From assembly GCA_963827595.1 (NCBI GenBank), contig CAWHBT010000006.1, forward strand, positions 1 through 64,000: a DNA stretch of 64,000 nt. Direction: 5' to 3'. Both the position numbers and the translations under genes were made by a program. Numbering within the stretch: position 1 is the first letter of the stretch; each line of letters starts with the position of its first letter. This document shows positions 1 through 9,493 of this stretch, piece after piece. The notes beneath the pieces were generated by a model. The model did no database searches, was not told the DNA's origin, and saw only the letters and a program-made list of their open reading frames with translations. This DNA comes from DATEDA01 sp963827595 (GTDB taxonomy: Bacteria > Pseudomonadota > Gammaproteobacteria > Burkholderiales > SG8-39).

Positions 1-479
1 TCCCGTCGTTCGCGGCCGCCACGGAACCTTCCGGTAAGCCGCCATTGACGAGGCGACCGGCGCCCCACCGCTACTTCGGCGTCCTCGCCCCCAACTCGCC
101 GCTGCGCAGTGCGGTCACCGCGCTCGCGCCGGCCGCGACCACCGCGCCGCCCGCATCCAACGCGCAACCCGCCGCCGAACCGGCCCATCGTCGCGCGGGC
201 CGCTACGCGTGGGCGCTGTTGCTCGCCCGCATCTACGAAGTTTTTCCGCTGGTGTGCCCCAACTGTGGCGGGGCGATGCGGATCATCGCCTTCATCACCG
301 CCGGCCCGACCATGCGCGACATCCTCGACCATCTGGGTGAGCCCACCGCGCCACCCCGCATCGCGCCTGCCCGCGGCCCGCCGCTGTGGGAGGCCACTGA
401 TGCCGAGCACGATCCCGCCGCCGATCCGCTGCTCCAGCCCGCCCCGGCCTTCGAGTTCGACCAGCGCATTGCCTGGTAG
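1..479 (+). CDS. IS91-family transposase, C-terminal fragment (truncated by window edge)
   Basis: The frame is open from base 3 and ends at TAG 477-479. The residues RYFGVLAPNSPLR, a proline/alanine-rich linker, the segment YAWALLLARIYEVFPLVCPN and a CPNCGG knuckle followed by MRIIAFI match the C-terminal end of IS91-type Y2 transposases as I know them. The catalytic HUH and tyrosine region would lie upstream, outside the window, so activity cannot be judged. The real start is not in the window; an internal TTG at 45 is not a credible start. The fragment borders a truncated host gene, which suggests this element caused the break. Confidence 0.8.
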   Translation, partial: PSFAAATEPSGKPPLTRRPAPHRYFGVLAPNSPLRSAVTALAPAATTAPPASNAQPAAEPAHRRAGRYAWALLLARIYEVFPLVCPNCGGAMRIIAFITAGPTMRDILDHLGEPTAPPRIAPARGPPLWEATDAEHDPAADPLLQPAPAFEFDQRIAW

Positions 480-665
480 CCACCACCCTCGGCGCTCGCC
501 GATGCGCGCCGCCGGGCTTGCTCGCGCCGGCGCCCGCCCAACCGGCCGCGCCCGGCCACCCTGGCGTCGGCGCCCGCGCAGAAGTCCGACGACAAGCGCG
601 AGGAGCAGCCCATTGCTTGACCCGCCCCACCCACACGACCAAAATCGGGCTCGCGCGATTGAATT
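1..665 (+). mobile_element. 3' end of an IS91-family element (left part outside the window)
   Basis: The left edge lies inside an IS91-like transposase gene whose stop is at 479. About 190 bases of GC-rich sequence without a convincing gene follow, and at about 665 the sequence becomes a nucleoside hydrolase remnant. IS91 elements transpose by rolling circle and make no target duplication, so the right boundary cannot be fixed from repeats. I place it between the transposase stop and the first recognisable hydrolase codon. This is inference from the gene junction. Confidence 0.6.
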
Positions 666-667
666 GC

Positions 668-876
668 CTATCCGCGCACGACGCGGTCGCGGTGGCCGAG
701 CTCGTGCGCAGTACGTGAACGTCGTGGTGGACTGCTCGTCGGAGCTTTCGCGCGGGCGCACGGTCGTCGACCGGAGCGGCCGCAGCGGCCGCGACCCCAA
801 CGCCCGTGTCGCCGTCGACGTCGACACGGCCGCCTTCGTGCGCCTCCTGATCGAGCGCCTGCGCACGCTCGGGTGA
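668..876 (+). pseudogene. Inosine/uridine-preferring nucleoside hydrolase, 3' remnant
   Basis: Two short stretches in different frames together match the C-terminal end of IUNH-family nucleoside hydrolases. Bases 674-715 encode AHDAVAVAEL, which fits the conserved HD-x-(L/V)-AVA motif carrying the active-site histidine and a calcium-binding aspartate. Bases 712-876 encode YVNVVVD, then SELSRGRTVVD and DPNARVAVDVD, the usual end of the fold. The change from frame 2 to frame 1 at about 710-714 fits one lost base. Everything upstream is replaced by IS91-like DNA, so roughly the first 230 of about 310 residues are missing. It is a dead gene: truncated and frameshifted. Confidence 0.7.
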
Positions 877-1011
877 AGGAGCGGGGCCCCGGGGGATGCG
901 TGACCGATAACATCGTCCAATACGTCGGCTCTGCGGTGGGGTCAATTCCGTCCGTGCATCGCATTCCAATCGTTCGAATGCACACGAGCTGACACAACTC
1001 AGGAGGCCACG

Positions 1012-1668
1012 ATGAGCACGACGAAGGTCCGCAGCAACGACATGAAGTTCGAGATCGTCGTCATCCCCGTCTCGGACGTCGACCGCGCGAAGGAATTCTA
1101 CGGGAGGCTCGGGTGGAGACTCGACGCCGAGTTCGCCAGCGGTGACGACTTCCGCGTCATCCAGTTCACGCCGCCCGGCTCCGGGTGCTCGGTCATCTTC
1201 GGCAAGAACGTCACGGCGGCGGCGCCTGGCTCCGCTCAGGGCCTGTACCTGATCGTCTCCGACATCGCGGCCGCCCGCGACGAGCTCCGCGGTCGCGGCG
1301 TCGAGGTGAGCGAGCTGTTCCACAGCGACGGCGTGTACGCTGGCACGGACGAGCCCTATCTATTTGGGCGGCGTCGGACCGGCGGTCCGGATCCCGAGCG
1401 TGGCAGCTACCGCTCGTTCGCCTCGTTCCGCGATCCAGACGGCAACGGATGGCTGTTCCAGGAGATCACGACGCGGCTGGCCGGTCGCATCGACTCCGGC
1501 GTGACGAGCTTCGCGTCCGCGAACGATCTGGCGGAAGCGTTTCGGCGTGCCGAGGCCGCCCATGGCAAGTACGAGGCCCGGATCGGCCAGGGGAGGGACG
1601 CGAACTGGCCGGAGTGGTACGCCGCGTACATGGTCGCGGAGCAGGCGGGCACGGAACTACCGTCGTGA
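1012..1668 (+). CDS. VOC-superfamily (glyoxalase/dioxygenase-fold) protein
   Basis: This 218-residue protein opens with the beta-alpha-beta pattern of the vicinal oxygen chelate fold: FEIVVIPVSDVDRAKEFYGR at about 13-32, then LGWRLDAEF, and FRDPDGNGWLFQEI at about 136-149, which holds the C-terminal glutamate of the usual metal site. A tail with the pattern HGKYEARIG...WPEWYAAYM follows the VOC domain; I know this tail from other VOC proteins but not its function. The start is supported by AGGAGG eight bases upstream. The stop overlaps the GTG start of the flavoprotein by four bases, so the two are probably co-translated. The substrate cannot be named. Confidence 0.8.
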   Translation: MSTTKVRSNDMKFEIVVIPVSDVDRAKEFYGRLGWRLDAEFASGDDFRVIQFTPPGSGCSVIFGKNVTAAAPGSAQGLYLIVSDIAAARDELRGRGVEVSELFHSDGVYAGTDEPYLFGRRRTGGPDPERGSYRSFASFRDPDGNGWLFQEITTRLAGRIDSGVTSFASANDLAEAFRRAEAAHGKYEARIGQGRDANWPEWYAAYMVAEQAGTELPS

Positions 1669-3119
1669 CTACCTACGACGCGATCGTCATCGGCACCGGC
1701 CAAGCCGGCCCGTACGTGACCTCGCGTCTCGCGGGAGCCGGCATGAAGGTCGCCGTCATCGAGCGCAACGCCTTCGGCGGAACGTGCGTCAATACCGGCT
1801 GCATTCCGACCAAGACGATGGTGGCGAGCGCGTACGCGGCGCGCGTGGCCGCTCGCGCCGCCGAGTATGGCGTGGACGTCGGCTCGGTGCGTGTCGACAT
1901 GAAGCGGGTCATGGCCCGGAAAGAGGCGGTCTCGAAGGAGTCGCGCACCGGTCTCGAAGACTGGCTGCGGAGCATGGAGAACTGCACCGTCTATCAGGGC
2001 CACGCCCGCTTCGAATCCGCGCAGGAGGTGAGCGTCGGGGGAGAGCGCCTGCGCGCCGACAAGATCTTTCTCAACGTCGGCGGCCGAGCGCTCGTTCCCG
2101 ACATGCCCGGCGTTCACGAGATCGACTTCCTCACCAATAGCTCGATGATGTCGGTGGACTTTCTGCCGAAACACCTGATCGTCGTCGGCGGCAGTTACAT
2201 CGGTCTCGAGTTCGGCCAGATGTTCCGGCGCTTCGGCGCCGAGGTCACGATCATCGAGATGGGGCCGCGGCTCATCGGCCGCGAGGACGAAGACGTGTCG
2301 ACCGCGATCCGGGAGATCGTCGAGCACGAGGGTGTCGAGGTGCGCGTGAACGCGAAGTGCATCTCCTTCGCCAAGCGCGGCGAAGAGATCGCCGCCGGCG
2401 TCGATTGCACCGACGGTGCGCCGCAGGTCCACGGCACGCACGTGTTGCTCGCCGTCGGCCGCCGTCCGAATACCGACGATCTGGGCCTCGACGAGGCGGG
2501 CGTTGCCGTCGATGATCGGGGCTACGTCGTGGTCGACGACCAGCTCCGCACCAGCGTCCCGGGAGTCTGGGCGCTCGGCGATTGCAACGGCAAGGGCGCG
2601 TTCACGCACACCTCGTACAACGACGGTGAGATCGTCATCGCGAACTTGCTCGAGAACGATCCGCGCCGCGTGAGCGATCGGATCACCGCGTACGCGCTGT
2701 ACGTCGATCCGCCGCTCGGTCGAGCCGGGATGACGGAGGCCGAGATTCGCAAGAGCGGACGCAAGGCGCTCACCGCCAAGCGGCCGATGACGCGCGTCGG
2801 GCGCGCGGTCGAAAAGGGCGAGACTCAGGGATTCATGAAGATCGCGGTCGACGCCGAGACCGGCGCCATCCTAGGCGCCGCGATCCTCGGCACGGGCGGC
2901 GACGAGGTCATCCACTCGATTCTCGACTTGATGTACGCAAAGGCGCCGTGGACGGTGATCCGCCGCGCGATGCACATTCATCCGACCGTCTCCGAACTCG
3001 TGCCGACGATGCTGTCCGACCTCCGACCGATGGACCAGCCACACCTGACGCCGGAGCCGCGCACCGTCGGCTCCCAGCCATGTATTCGCAGCGGCGCTAT
3101 GTCGACGCCGGCGGGCTGA
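1665..3119 (+). CDS. Pyridine nucleotide-disulfide oxidoreductase, mercuric reductase-like
   Basis: This 484-residue flavoprotein belongs to the glutathione/mercuric reductase family. It has an FAD-binding GTGQAG at 10-15, the redox-active disulfide in GGTCVNTGCIP (Cys41, Cys46), an NAD(P)-binding GGSYIGLEFG at about 180, the second FAD motif in GVWALGDCNG, and the C-terminal acid-base motif HPTVSE at about 439. It lacks an N-terminal HMA domain, and the vicinal cysteine pair expected at the C-terminus of true MerA is not seen; the tail is proline-rich. It should therefore not be called MerA. The start is GTG 1665, inside the stop of the preceding VOC gene (GTGA overlap), in agreement with the first residues TTYDAIVIG. 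Confidence 0.85.
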   Translation: MTTYDAIVIGTGQAGPYVTSRLAGAGMKVAVIERNAFGGTCVNTGCIPTKTMVASAYAARVAARAAEYGVDVGSVRVDMKRVMARKEAVSKESRTGLEDWLRSMENCTVYQGHARFESAQEVSVGGERLRADKIFLNVGGRALVPDMPGVHEIDFLTNSSMMSVDFLPKHLIVVGGSYIGLEFGQMFRRFGAEVTIIEMGPRLIGREDEDVSTAIREIVEHEGVEVRVNAKCISFAKRGEEIAAGVDCTDGAPQVHGTHVLLAVGRRPNTDDLGLDEAGVAVDDRGYVVVDDQLRTSVPGVWALGDCNGKGAFTHTSYNDGEIVIANLLENDPRRVSDRITAYALYVDPPLGRAGMTEAEIRKSGRKALTAKRPMTRVGRAVEKGETQGFMKIAVDAETGAILGAAILGTGGDEVIHSILDLMYAKAPWTVIRRAMHIHPTVSELVPTMLSDLRPMDQPHLTPEPRTVGSQPCIRSGAMSTPAG

Positions 3120-3209
3120 TGTCTTACCGGTTCTGGCGGTCAGCGAAGTCCGCGAACGTCCGCTTCTCTAGCGCACGACGGGCTGCAACGGGTCGGAAGC
3201 GGAACTAAG

Positions 3210-4361
<1,152 letters not shown>

Positions 4362-4368
4362 GCGCCGG

Positions 4369-5502
4369 TCAGAGGATTCGCTGGCCGAACTTCTTCAGCG
4401 CCGCCTCCGACAAAGTGAGCCCCAGCCCCGGCTGCTCCTTCAGCGTGAGCCGGCCGCCGGCGATCCGCGGCGGGTCCGCGAAGAGCTCCGCCTGCAGGGG
4501 ATCCCGCTCCGGATCGGTGAACGATTCGACGATGCAGCCGGCCGGGCTGGCGGCGACGATGTGGGCGTGGATGAAGCAGTCGTGGTGCGGCGCGACCTGG
4601 ACGTGGTTCAGCTCGCACAGCGCGGCGAGCTTCCGGCCCTCGGTGAAGCCGCCCATCATCGTGCAGTCGAACTGCAGGATCTGGATCGCGTCCTCCTCGA
4701 GCAGCGCCCGGCAGCCGTAGCTCGTCAGCTCGCTCTCGCCGGCCGACAGCGGGATCCGCGTCTGCTGCGCGAGGCGCTTCAGCTCGCGGCGGTCGTCGGC
4801 CCAGCGCACCGGCTCCTCGAGCCACCGCGGCCGCAGCGGTTCCAGCAGCCGCGCACCTTCGATCGCGGTGGCGAGGTCCCAGCCGCGGTTCACGTCGATC
4901 ATCAGCTCCTTGTCGTTCCCGATCACCTCGCGCACGACCGCCAGCCGCTCGATGTCCTCGGCCAGCGGGACCCCGCCGGCCTTGGCCTTGAACCCGGTGT
5001 GCCCTTGCGCCTTCAGCATCGCCATCTCGTCGCGCAGCTCGGCGAGGTCCTTTCCGTCCCGGTAGTAGGCGCAGGTGACGTAGCAGGGCACCTCGCTGCG
5101 GTAACCCCCGAACAGGCGGTAGAGCGGGAGCCCGGCGGCCTTGCCGACGATGTCCCACGCCGCGATGTCCACGGCCGCGGAGATCCGCACGATGGCCTCG
5201 CGGGACCAGCCCTTCTCGTGCGCGAGCCGCTGCCACGTCAGCGCGAAGAGCCGCTGATACAGCTGCTCGGGCGCCAGCGGATCGGCGCCGATCACGAGCT
5301 CCCCGATGCCGCTCTGAAACGCCTGGATCGCGGCCTGGATCGGGGTGTAGCTGGTCGCGATGCCGATGCCCTCGAGCCCGGCGTCGGTCTTCATGCGCAC
5401 CAGGATCTCGTTCGCCTTCGGCACGATGAAGTGGCTGACCCAGTGCGGACGTCCGGTGTCGGGCGCTCGCAAGATGTAGACCTGCAGGCTGGTGATCTTC
5501 AT
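4369..5502 (-). CDS. Mandelate racemase / muconate lactonizing enzyme family protein (enolase superfamily)
   Basis: This 377-residue protein has the two-domain layout of the enolase superfamily. The catalytic KxK is seen as FKAKAG (Lys172, Lys174). Metal ligands are predicted at Asp203 (MIDVNRGW), the glutamate pair at 229-230 (WLEEPV) and Glu256 (AGESE), with QFDCTMMGG and APHHD completing the barrel-end set. This is the mandelate racemase subgroup pattern, whose members are mostly sugar-acid dehydratases and racemases. It lies between an ABC permease gene and an FAD amine oxidase in one operon, so it probably acts on the imported compound. I cannot name the acid. GAGGA precedes the ATG. Confidence 0.9.
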   Translation of the reverse strand: MKITSLQVYILRAPDTGRPHWVSHFIVPKANEILVRMKTDAGLEGIGIATSYTPIQAAIQAFQSGIGELVIGADPLAPEQLYQRLFALTWQRLAHEKGWSREAIVRISAAVDIAAWDIVGKAAGLPLYRLFGGYRSEVPCYVTCAYYRDGKDLAELRDEMAMLKAQGHTGFKAKAGGVPLAEDIERLAVVREVIGNDKELMIDVNRGWDLATAIEGARLLEPLRPRWLEEPVRWADDRRELKRLAQQTRIPLSAGESELTSYGCRALLEEDAIQILQFDCTMMGGFTEGRKLAALCELNHVQVAPHHDCFIHAHIVAASPAGCIVESFTDPERDPLQAELFADPPRIAGGRLTLKEQPGLGLTLSEAALKKFGQRIL

Positions 5503-5532
5503 GGCGAATCCTCGTGGGCGAAGGGCGGCGGG

Positions 5533-6265
5533 TCAGGTGCGCTGGTGCAGCTTCCGGTCGAGCGCCAGGAGCGCGGCGCTCACGCTCGCGGCGAAGAGCA
5601 CCAGCAGCAGCGTGAGCGCCATGATCGTCTCGATGTTGTGCAGGCTCATCGCCTGCATCAGCAGGAAGCCCAGCCCGCGCTGCGCGCCGAACATCTCGCC
5701 GAGCAGCGTCCCGATCAGCGTGAGCGCGAAGCCGACGCGGATCCCGGTGACGATCTCGGGCAGCGCCGCCCGCAGCAGGATCTTCCCCACCGTCTCGGCC
5801 GCCGACAGCCGCAGGATGCGCGCCGGTCCGCAGGTAGACGGGGTTGATGTTCCGGATCGCGTTCATCGCGAAGATCGAGATCGGGACGATGCCGTGGATG
5901 GCGCCGAACGCCACCTTGGCGGGCATGCCGATGCCGAAGACCAGCAGGATGATCGGATACAGGGTGACCTTCGGGATCGAGTACAGCGCCACCAGGATCG
6001 GCTCCGCCACCTCGCCCGCGAGCCGGCTCGCACCGAGCGAAACCCCCACCAGGAGCCCCACCGCGGTCGCGATGACGAACGCCTGGGCGAAGGCGCGGAG
6101 GGTCTCCCAGACGTGGGGCAGAAACCGGGGATTGCCGAACATCTGGACCAGGGTCTCGAAGGTCCGCAGCGGCGACCGCAGCGCCACGTCCCCGACGGCG
6201 AGGTAGAGCGCCTGCCACGCCGCGACGAGGATCAGGATGAGCAGGACCGGATCGCGCGCCTTCAT
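5533..6265 (-). pseudogene. ABC transporter permease (SsuC/TauC type), frame broken by one extra base
   Basis: Reading from ATG 6265, the first about 147 residues are a normal BPD-transporter permease ending INPVYLRTGA. At about 5822-5828 the frame changes, and the protein resumes as RILRLSAAETVGKILLRAAL, with the EAA-type loop that contacts the ATPase, and ends KLHQRT at 5533. Removing one base (sense ACCGG read as ACCG) gives 243 residues, the usual length. It is the second permease of the importer, 12 bases after the first, so the complex is probably a permease heterodimer. Whether the break is real or a sequencing error cannot be decided here; no other damage is visible. Confidence 0.8.
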
Positions 6266-6277
6266 GCCGTCCGACCC

Positions 6278-7027
6278 CTACCGCCGGCGGCGCGCCAGCA
6301 GCCGCCGTTCCCACGCGTACAGCGACATGTTGATCGTGATCACGAGCGCCAGGACGAACAGGATCATCGCGTACATCACCGCGTTGTCGAAATTGTTGTA
6401 CGCGAACGAGATCTCGTAGCCGATGCCGCGGTTCGAGGTGATGAACTCGGCACCGATCACGCCGATGAACGAGTACGCGACCGCCATCTTGAACCCGGTG
6501 AAGACGTAGGGCGCCGCGTACGGGAGGCGGATCCGCAGCGCCGTCTTGACGTACCCCAACCGGTGCACCCGGGCCGCCTTCAGCAGCACGCTCGGGACGC
6601 GGTCCAGCCCGTTCAGCGTGTTGATGACCACCGCCATCACCGCGAGCAGGAAGCCGATCGCGACCTGCGGCAGGTCCCCCAGGCCGAAGATCACGATCAG
6701 CAGCGGATAGAACGCGTACAGCGGGATGGCGTAGTAGGTGGCGAACAGCGGATCGAAGATCTGCCGGACCGCCGGCCAGCTCTGCAGCGTGGTGCCGACC
6801 AGGACGCCTACGACCATCGCCGCCGCGATCGAGATCGAGACGTTGCGCAACGTCGCGACGATGTCGGGCGCGAACCGCCCCGAGCGCAGGATCTCGTAGA
6901 GCGAGACGACCATCGCCGACGGCGGGATCGCCGTGAGGCTCGGAATGACGCCCGTCCGGCACAGGACCTCCAGCGCCCCCACCGCGAGGAGGATCAGCGC
7001 CACCCGCAGGAGCTCCGGAGACCTCAT
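6278..7027 (-). CDS. ABC transporter permease, nitrate/sulfonate/taurine type
   Basis: This 249-residue integral membrane protein has about six hydrophobic segments and the binding-protein-dependent permease pattern (SSUC/TauC group). The coupling loop around residues 150-170 reads RVHRLGYVKTALRIRLPYAAPYV, interrupted here only for reporting, and is followed by the usual GFKMAVAYSFIGVIGAEF. It sits directly downstream of the ATPase gene, and its start codon lies at the end of a 60-bp repeat that is also found before a second ATPase gene at 14451. It should form the membrane pore together with the product of 5533-6265. Confidence 0.88.
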   Translation of the reverse strand: MRSPELLRVALILLAVGALEVLCRTGVIPSLTAIPPSAMVVSLYEILRSGRFAPDIVATLRNVSISIAAAMVVGVLVGTTLQSWPAVRQIFDPLFATYYAIPLYAFYPLLIVIFGLGDLPQVAIGFLLAVMAVVINTLNGLDRVPSVLLKAARVHRLGYVKTALRIRLPYAAPYVFTGFKMAVAYSFIGVIGAEFITSNRGIGYEISFAYNNFDNAVMYAMILFVLALVITINMSLYAWERRLLARRRR

Positions 7028-7085
7028 TGCACTACCCTTGCGCTCGCGCGCTCGGGGCTTGCCCTTGGGGCGGCCCGGCGGGCTC
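7025..7085 (-). repeat. 60-bp repeat, copy 1, carrying the start codon of the next gene
   Basis: Read on the minus strand it begins GAGCCCGCCGGGCCGCCCC and ends GGTAGTGCAATG, where the ATG starts the permease gene at 7027. Copy 2 at 14449-14508 is about 90% identical by eye and likewise ends in the ATG of an ABC gene. The first half can form two small hairpins (GCCC-GCC-GGGC and GCCC-CAA-GGGC). In this copy the upstream ATPase reads through the repeat, so its last 17 or so residues (EPAGPPQG...) come from it. Confidence 0.8.
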
Positions 7086-7913
7086 GGTTCCCGCCTGCTC
7101 GCGGCCGAGCGCGCGCAGCGACTCGCCGCGCAGCAGCGCCCAGATCCGGCTCGTCAGCCGGCCGAACGCCTCGTTCGAGACGATTGTGCTGTCGCGTTCC
7201 CGCGGCCAGTGCGTGGTGACGATCTCGAGGAACCGCCCGGGCCGCGCCGACATGACGCCGACCCGGTCCGCCAGCATCGTCGCTTCGTCGAGGGCGTGGG
7301 TGATGAGCAGGATCGTCGCCCGGGTCTCGCGCCAGAGCCGGAGGAGCTCGTCGCCCATCAGGAGGCGCGTCTGCTGATCCAGGGCGCCGAACGGCTCGTC
7401 GAGCAGGATCAGCCGCGGTTTGAGCACCAGCGTTCGCGCGATGCAGACCCGCTGGCGCATGCCGCCCGAGAGCTGGGCCGGATACGCCCGCGCGAACTCC
7501 TTCAACCCCATGAACTCGAGCGCGTAGGCCGTTTGCGCCCGCACCTCCGGTTCGTCCTGCCCGGCGTGGCGCAGGCCGAACGCGATGTTGTCGAACACCG
7601 TCAGCCACGGGAAGCTCGCGTCTTCCTGGAACACGGCGCCGACGCCGTCCGGAACGACCCCGTCGATCGGCCGGCCTTCGAAGACCCCCTCGCCGGCGGA
7701 CGGCCGCGCGAGACCGGCGATCACGTCGAGGAGCGTCGATTTCCCGCACCCAGACGGGCCGACCACCGCGAAGAACTCGCCGCGGCGCAGCTCGAGATCG
7801 ATCGGCCCCAGCGCGTGAATCTCGGGCTGCCCCGCGTGCGCCGGATAGACGCGGGTGATGCCCCGCAAGCTGACGTGCGCCGGGCCGGCGTCCCCGGCGC
7901 GGCCGGCGGTCAT
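7032..7913 (-). CDS. ABC transporter ATP-binding protein, nitrate/sulfonate/taurine type
   Basis: This 293-residue ATPase has Walker A GPSGCGKST at 52-60, the ABC signature LSGGMRQR at 148-155, Walker B LILLDEP at 168-174 and a switch histidine in ITHALDE. Its start ATG overlaps the stop of the receptor gene (ATGA), so the two are translationally coupled. Family members energise uptake of nitrate, sulfonates, taurine and related compounds. The last about 17 residues are encoded by the 60-bp repeat and look like an added tail, because the normal end of the family is reached near LRALGREQ. That tail is probably dispensable. Confidence 0.9.
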   Translation of the reverse strand: MTAGRAGDAGPAHVSLRGITRVYPAHAGQPEIHALGPIDLELRRGEFFAVVGPSGCGKSTLLDVIAGLARPSAGEGVFEGRPIDGVVPDGVGAVFQEDASFPWLTVFDNIAFGLRHAGQDEPEVRAQTAYALEFMGLKEFARAYPAQLSGGMRQRVCIARTLVLKPRLILLDEPFGALDQQTRLLMGDELLRLWRETRATILLITHALDEATMLADRVGVMSARPGRFLEIVTTHWPRERDSTIVSNEAFGRLTSRIWALLRGESLRALGREQAGTEPAGPPQGQAPSARAQG

Positions 7914-8926
7914 CGCGTCTTTTTGGTCTTCAGGTCGTCGGGCAGGAACGACTCGTCGACGAGCTTCGACCAGTCGACGTCGCCCTGGAGCGCGCCGACC
8001 AGCTTCTGGGCGCGAATCATGTTGTCCATCGTGTCGATCCGCAGATCGCCCGGTCCCCAGTACGGGACGCCGCCGCGTTTCTCGGAGTCGAGGAGGTTGC
8101 GCAGCGTGCGCTCGGCCACCGCCGGCTCCAGGTTGTACGCCTTAGCGATGATCTCCGCGGACTCCTTCGGGTTCGACCGCATGTACGCGACCGCCTTGCG
8201 CCGCGCCTGGATCACGCCGCGGATGAAGTCGCCCTTGGTTCGCGCCGCCTCGCCGGTGGTCACGCCCAGGACGTTGCTGAGGTGCGGCAGGACGTCGGGC
8301 GCCGCGGCGATCAGCTTGTACTTGCCGGCGCTCTTCGACCAGAGCGGCTCGGCGACCGGCACGACGTCGACGCCGCCGAGCTCGAGCAGCGTGAGGCCGG
8401 CGCCGAAGCCGCCGGTGCGCGTCAGCGTGACGTCCGCGGCCTGGAGCTTCTCGGCCTCCATCAGCAGGAAGGCGAGCGCCTGGCTCGTCGAGCGCGGGTT
8501 GGTGTATCCCAGCTTCTTGCCCTTGAGATCCTTGAGCGAGTTGACCGGCGAGGCGGGCATCGCGACCCACACGAACTCCGCGACCGTGTGCACGTTGCCG
8601 CTGATGATCTTGAGGTCGGCGCCGCCCTGGACCGCCGAGACGATCGCCGAGGGTGCGGCCTCGCCGTAGGCGAGCTTGCCGCCGAGGAGGTTGCGGATGG
8701 TGGTACCGCCGCCGTCCGAGCTCAGGATGCCGGTGACGTTGGCGTTGAACTCCTTGAAGAACCCCTTCTCCATCGCGACGGCGAAGGGCATGCCGTTGGT
8801 GGTGACGCCGTAGTTCGAGACGACGATCTCCTCGGCACCGGCCGGTCCGCCGGCCGCGAGGAGCGCGCAGCCGAGCGCCAGAGCGGTGGCCGTGGCGCGA
8901 CGCGTGATCGAAACGAAGCGTGGCAT
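7910..8926 (-). CDS. ABC transporter substrate-binding protein, NMT1/SsuA-like
   Basis: This 338-residue periplasmic receptor has a clear signal peptide (residues 1-31, Ala-Gly-Ala-Glu end). The mature part begins IVVSNYGVTTNGMPFAVAME, the first lobe of the NMT1/SsuA fold, with DLKGKKLGY and a GTTIRNLLGGK ligand-lobe pattern. It is the first gene of the ABC importer operon running down to 3210, with a good AAGGAGGAGC ribosome site. Family ligands include sulfonates, thiamine precursors and aromatic acids. The neighbouring amine oxidase and enolase-superfamily genes argue for an organic amine or acid here. The ligand is inferred, not seen. Confidence 0.87.
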   Translation of the reverse strand: MPRFVSITRRATATALALGCALLAAGGPAGAEEIVVSNYGVTTNGMPFAVAMEKGFFKEFNANVTGILSSDGGGTTIRNLLGGKLAYGEAAPSAIVSAVQGGADLKIISGNVHTVAEFVWVAMPASPVNSLKDLKGKKLGYTNPRSTSQALAFLLMEAEKLQAADVTLTRTGGFGAGLTLLELGGVDVVPVAEPLWSKSAGKYKLIAAAPDVLPHLSNVLGVTTGEAARTKGDFIRGVIQARRKAVAYMRSNPKESAEIIAKAYNLEPAVAERTLRNLLDSEKRGGVPYWGPGDLRIDTMDNMIRAQKLVGALQGDVDWSKLVDESFLPDDLKTKKTR

Positions 8927-8969
8927 TGATGCTCCTCCTTGGCTCGCTCTGGCGGACGGACGCGGAATC

Positions 8970-9475
8970 TCAGGGATTGCCGATGTAGTCGCGCTTGCCG
9001 ATCTCCACGCCGGCGTGGCGCAGGATGTCGTAGGCGGTCGTGACGTGGAAGTAGAAGTTCGGGTGGGCGTGCCCGAGCAGGTACTGCATGCCGGTGAACG
9101 TCCGGTCCTGCCCGCCGAGCTTGAGCGTGATCTGCTTGTCCTCGCTCCCGTCGATCTGCGCCGGCTTGAGGGTGCCGATGAACTCGATGGTCTTCGCGAT
9201 GCGCTCCTTCAGCTCGACGAAGGTCTGCTCGGTGTCCTCGTACTTGGGGATCTCCACCCCGGCCAGCCGCGCGCACGCGCCCTTGGCGGTGTCGCAGGCG
9301 ACCTGGACCTGCCGCGCCATGGGAAACATGTCGGGCGCGAGGCGGTAGGCGGCCAGCACCTTCGGGTCGATCTTCCGCGCGTCGGCGTGCGCCTGCGCCT
9401 TGTCGAGGACCCCGGAGAGGTTCTTCAGCGGTTGACGAAGCGCGGCGCGCTCGCCTGGTACATCGTGATGGGCAT
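8970..9475 (-). pseudogene. DUF1993-family protein, frame broken by one missing base
   Basis: From ATG 9475 the frame gives MPITMYQASAPRFVNR and then a stop. One frame over, the sequence continues LKNLSGVLDKAQAHADARK to a stop at 8970. Adding one C at about 9428-9431 (AACCG-CTG to AACCGCCTG) joins them into a 168-residue protein, the usual DUF1993 length, with the typical start MxIxMYQAS and the late segment GHAHPNFYFHVTTAYDILRH. The function is unknown; the family resembles DinB-like four-helix proteins. It lies between a Bug receptor gene and the ABC operon on the same strand. The frame break may be a sequencing error. Confidence 0.75.
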
Positions 9476-9493
9476 GATCCGTCCACTCCTCGT

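Noticed and set aside
480..660. A host gene in the gap after the transposase stop
   Set aside because: All frames give arginine- and proline-rich sequence without family pattern. It is more likely the untranslated end of the IS91 element.
1665..3119. Mercuric reductase (merA)
   Set aside because: The disulfide and FAD/NAD motifs fit, but there is no HMA domain, no visible C-terminal cysteine pair and no mer operon nearby.
5492..7219. A 575-codon plus-strand reading frame opposite the ABC permease genes
   Set aside because: It is antisense to clear permease and ATPase sequence and its translation is arginine-, aspartate- and proline-rich without any family pattern, as expected for the complement of GC-rich coding DNA.
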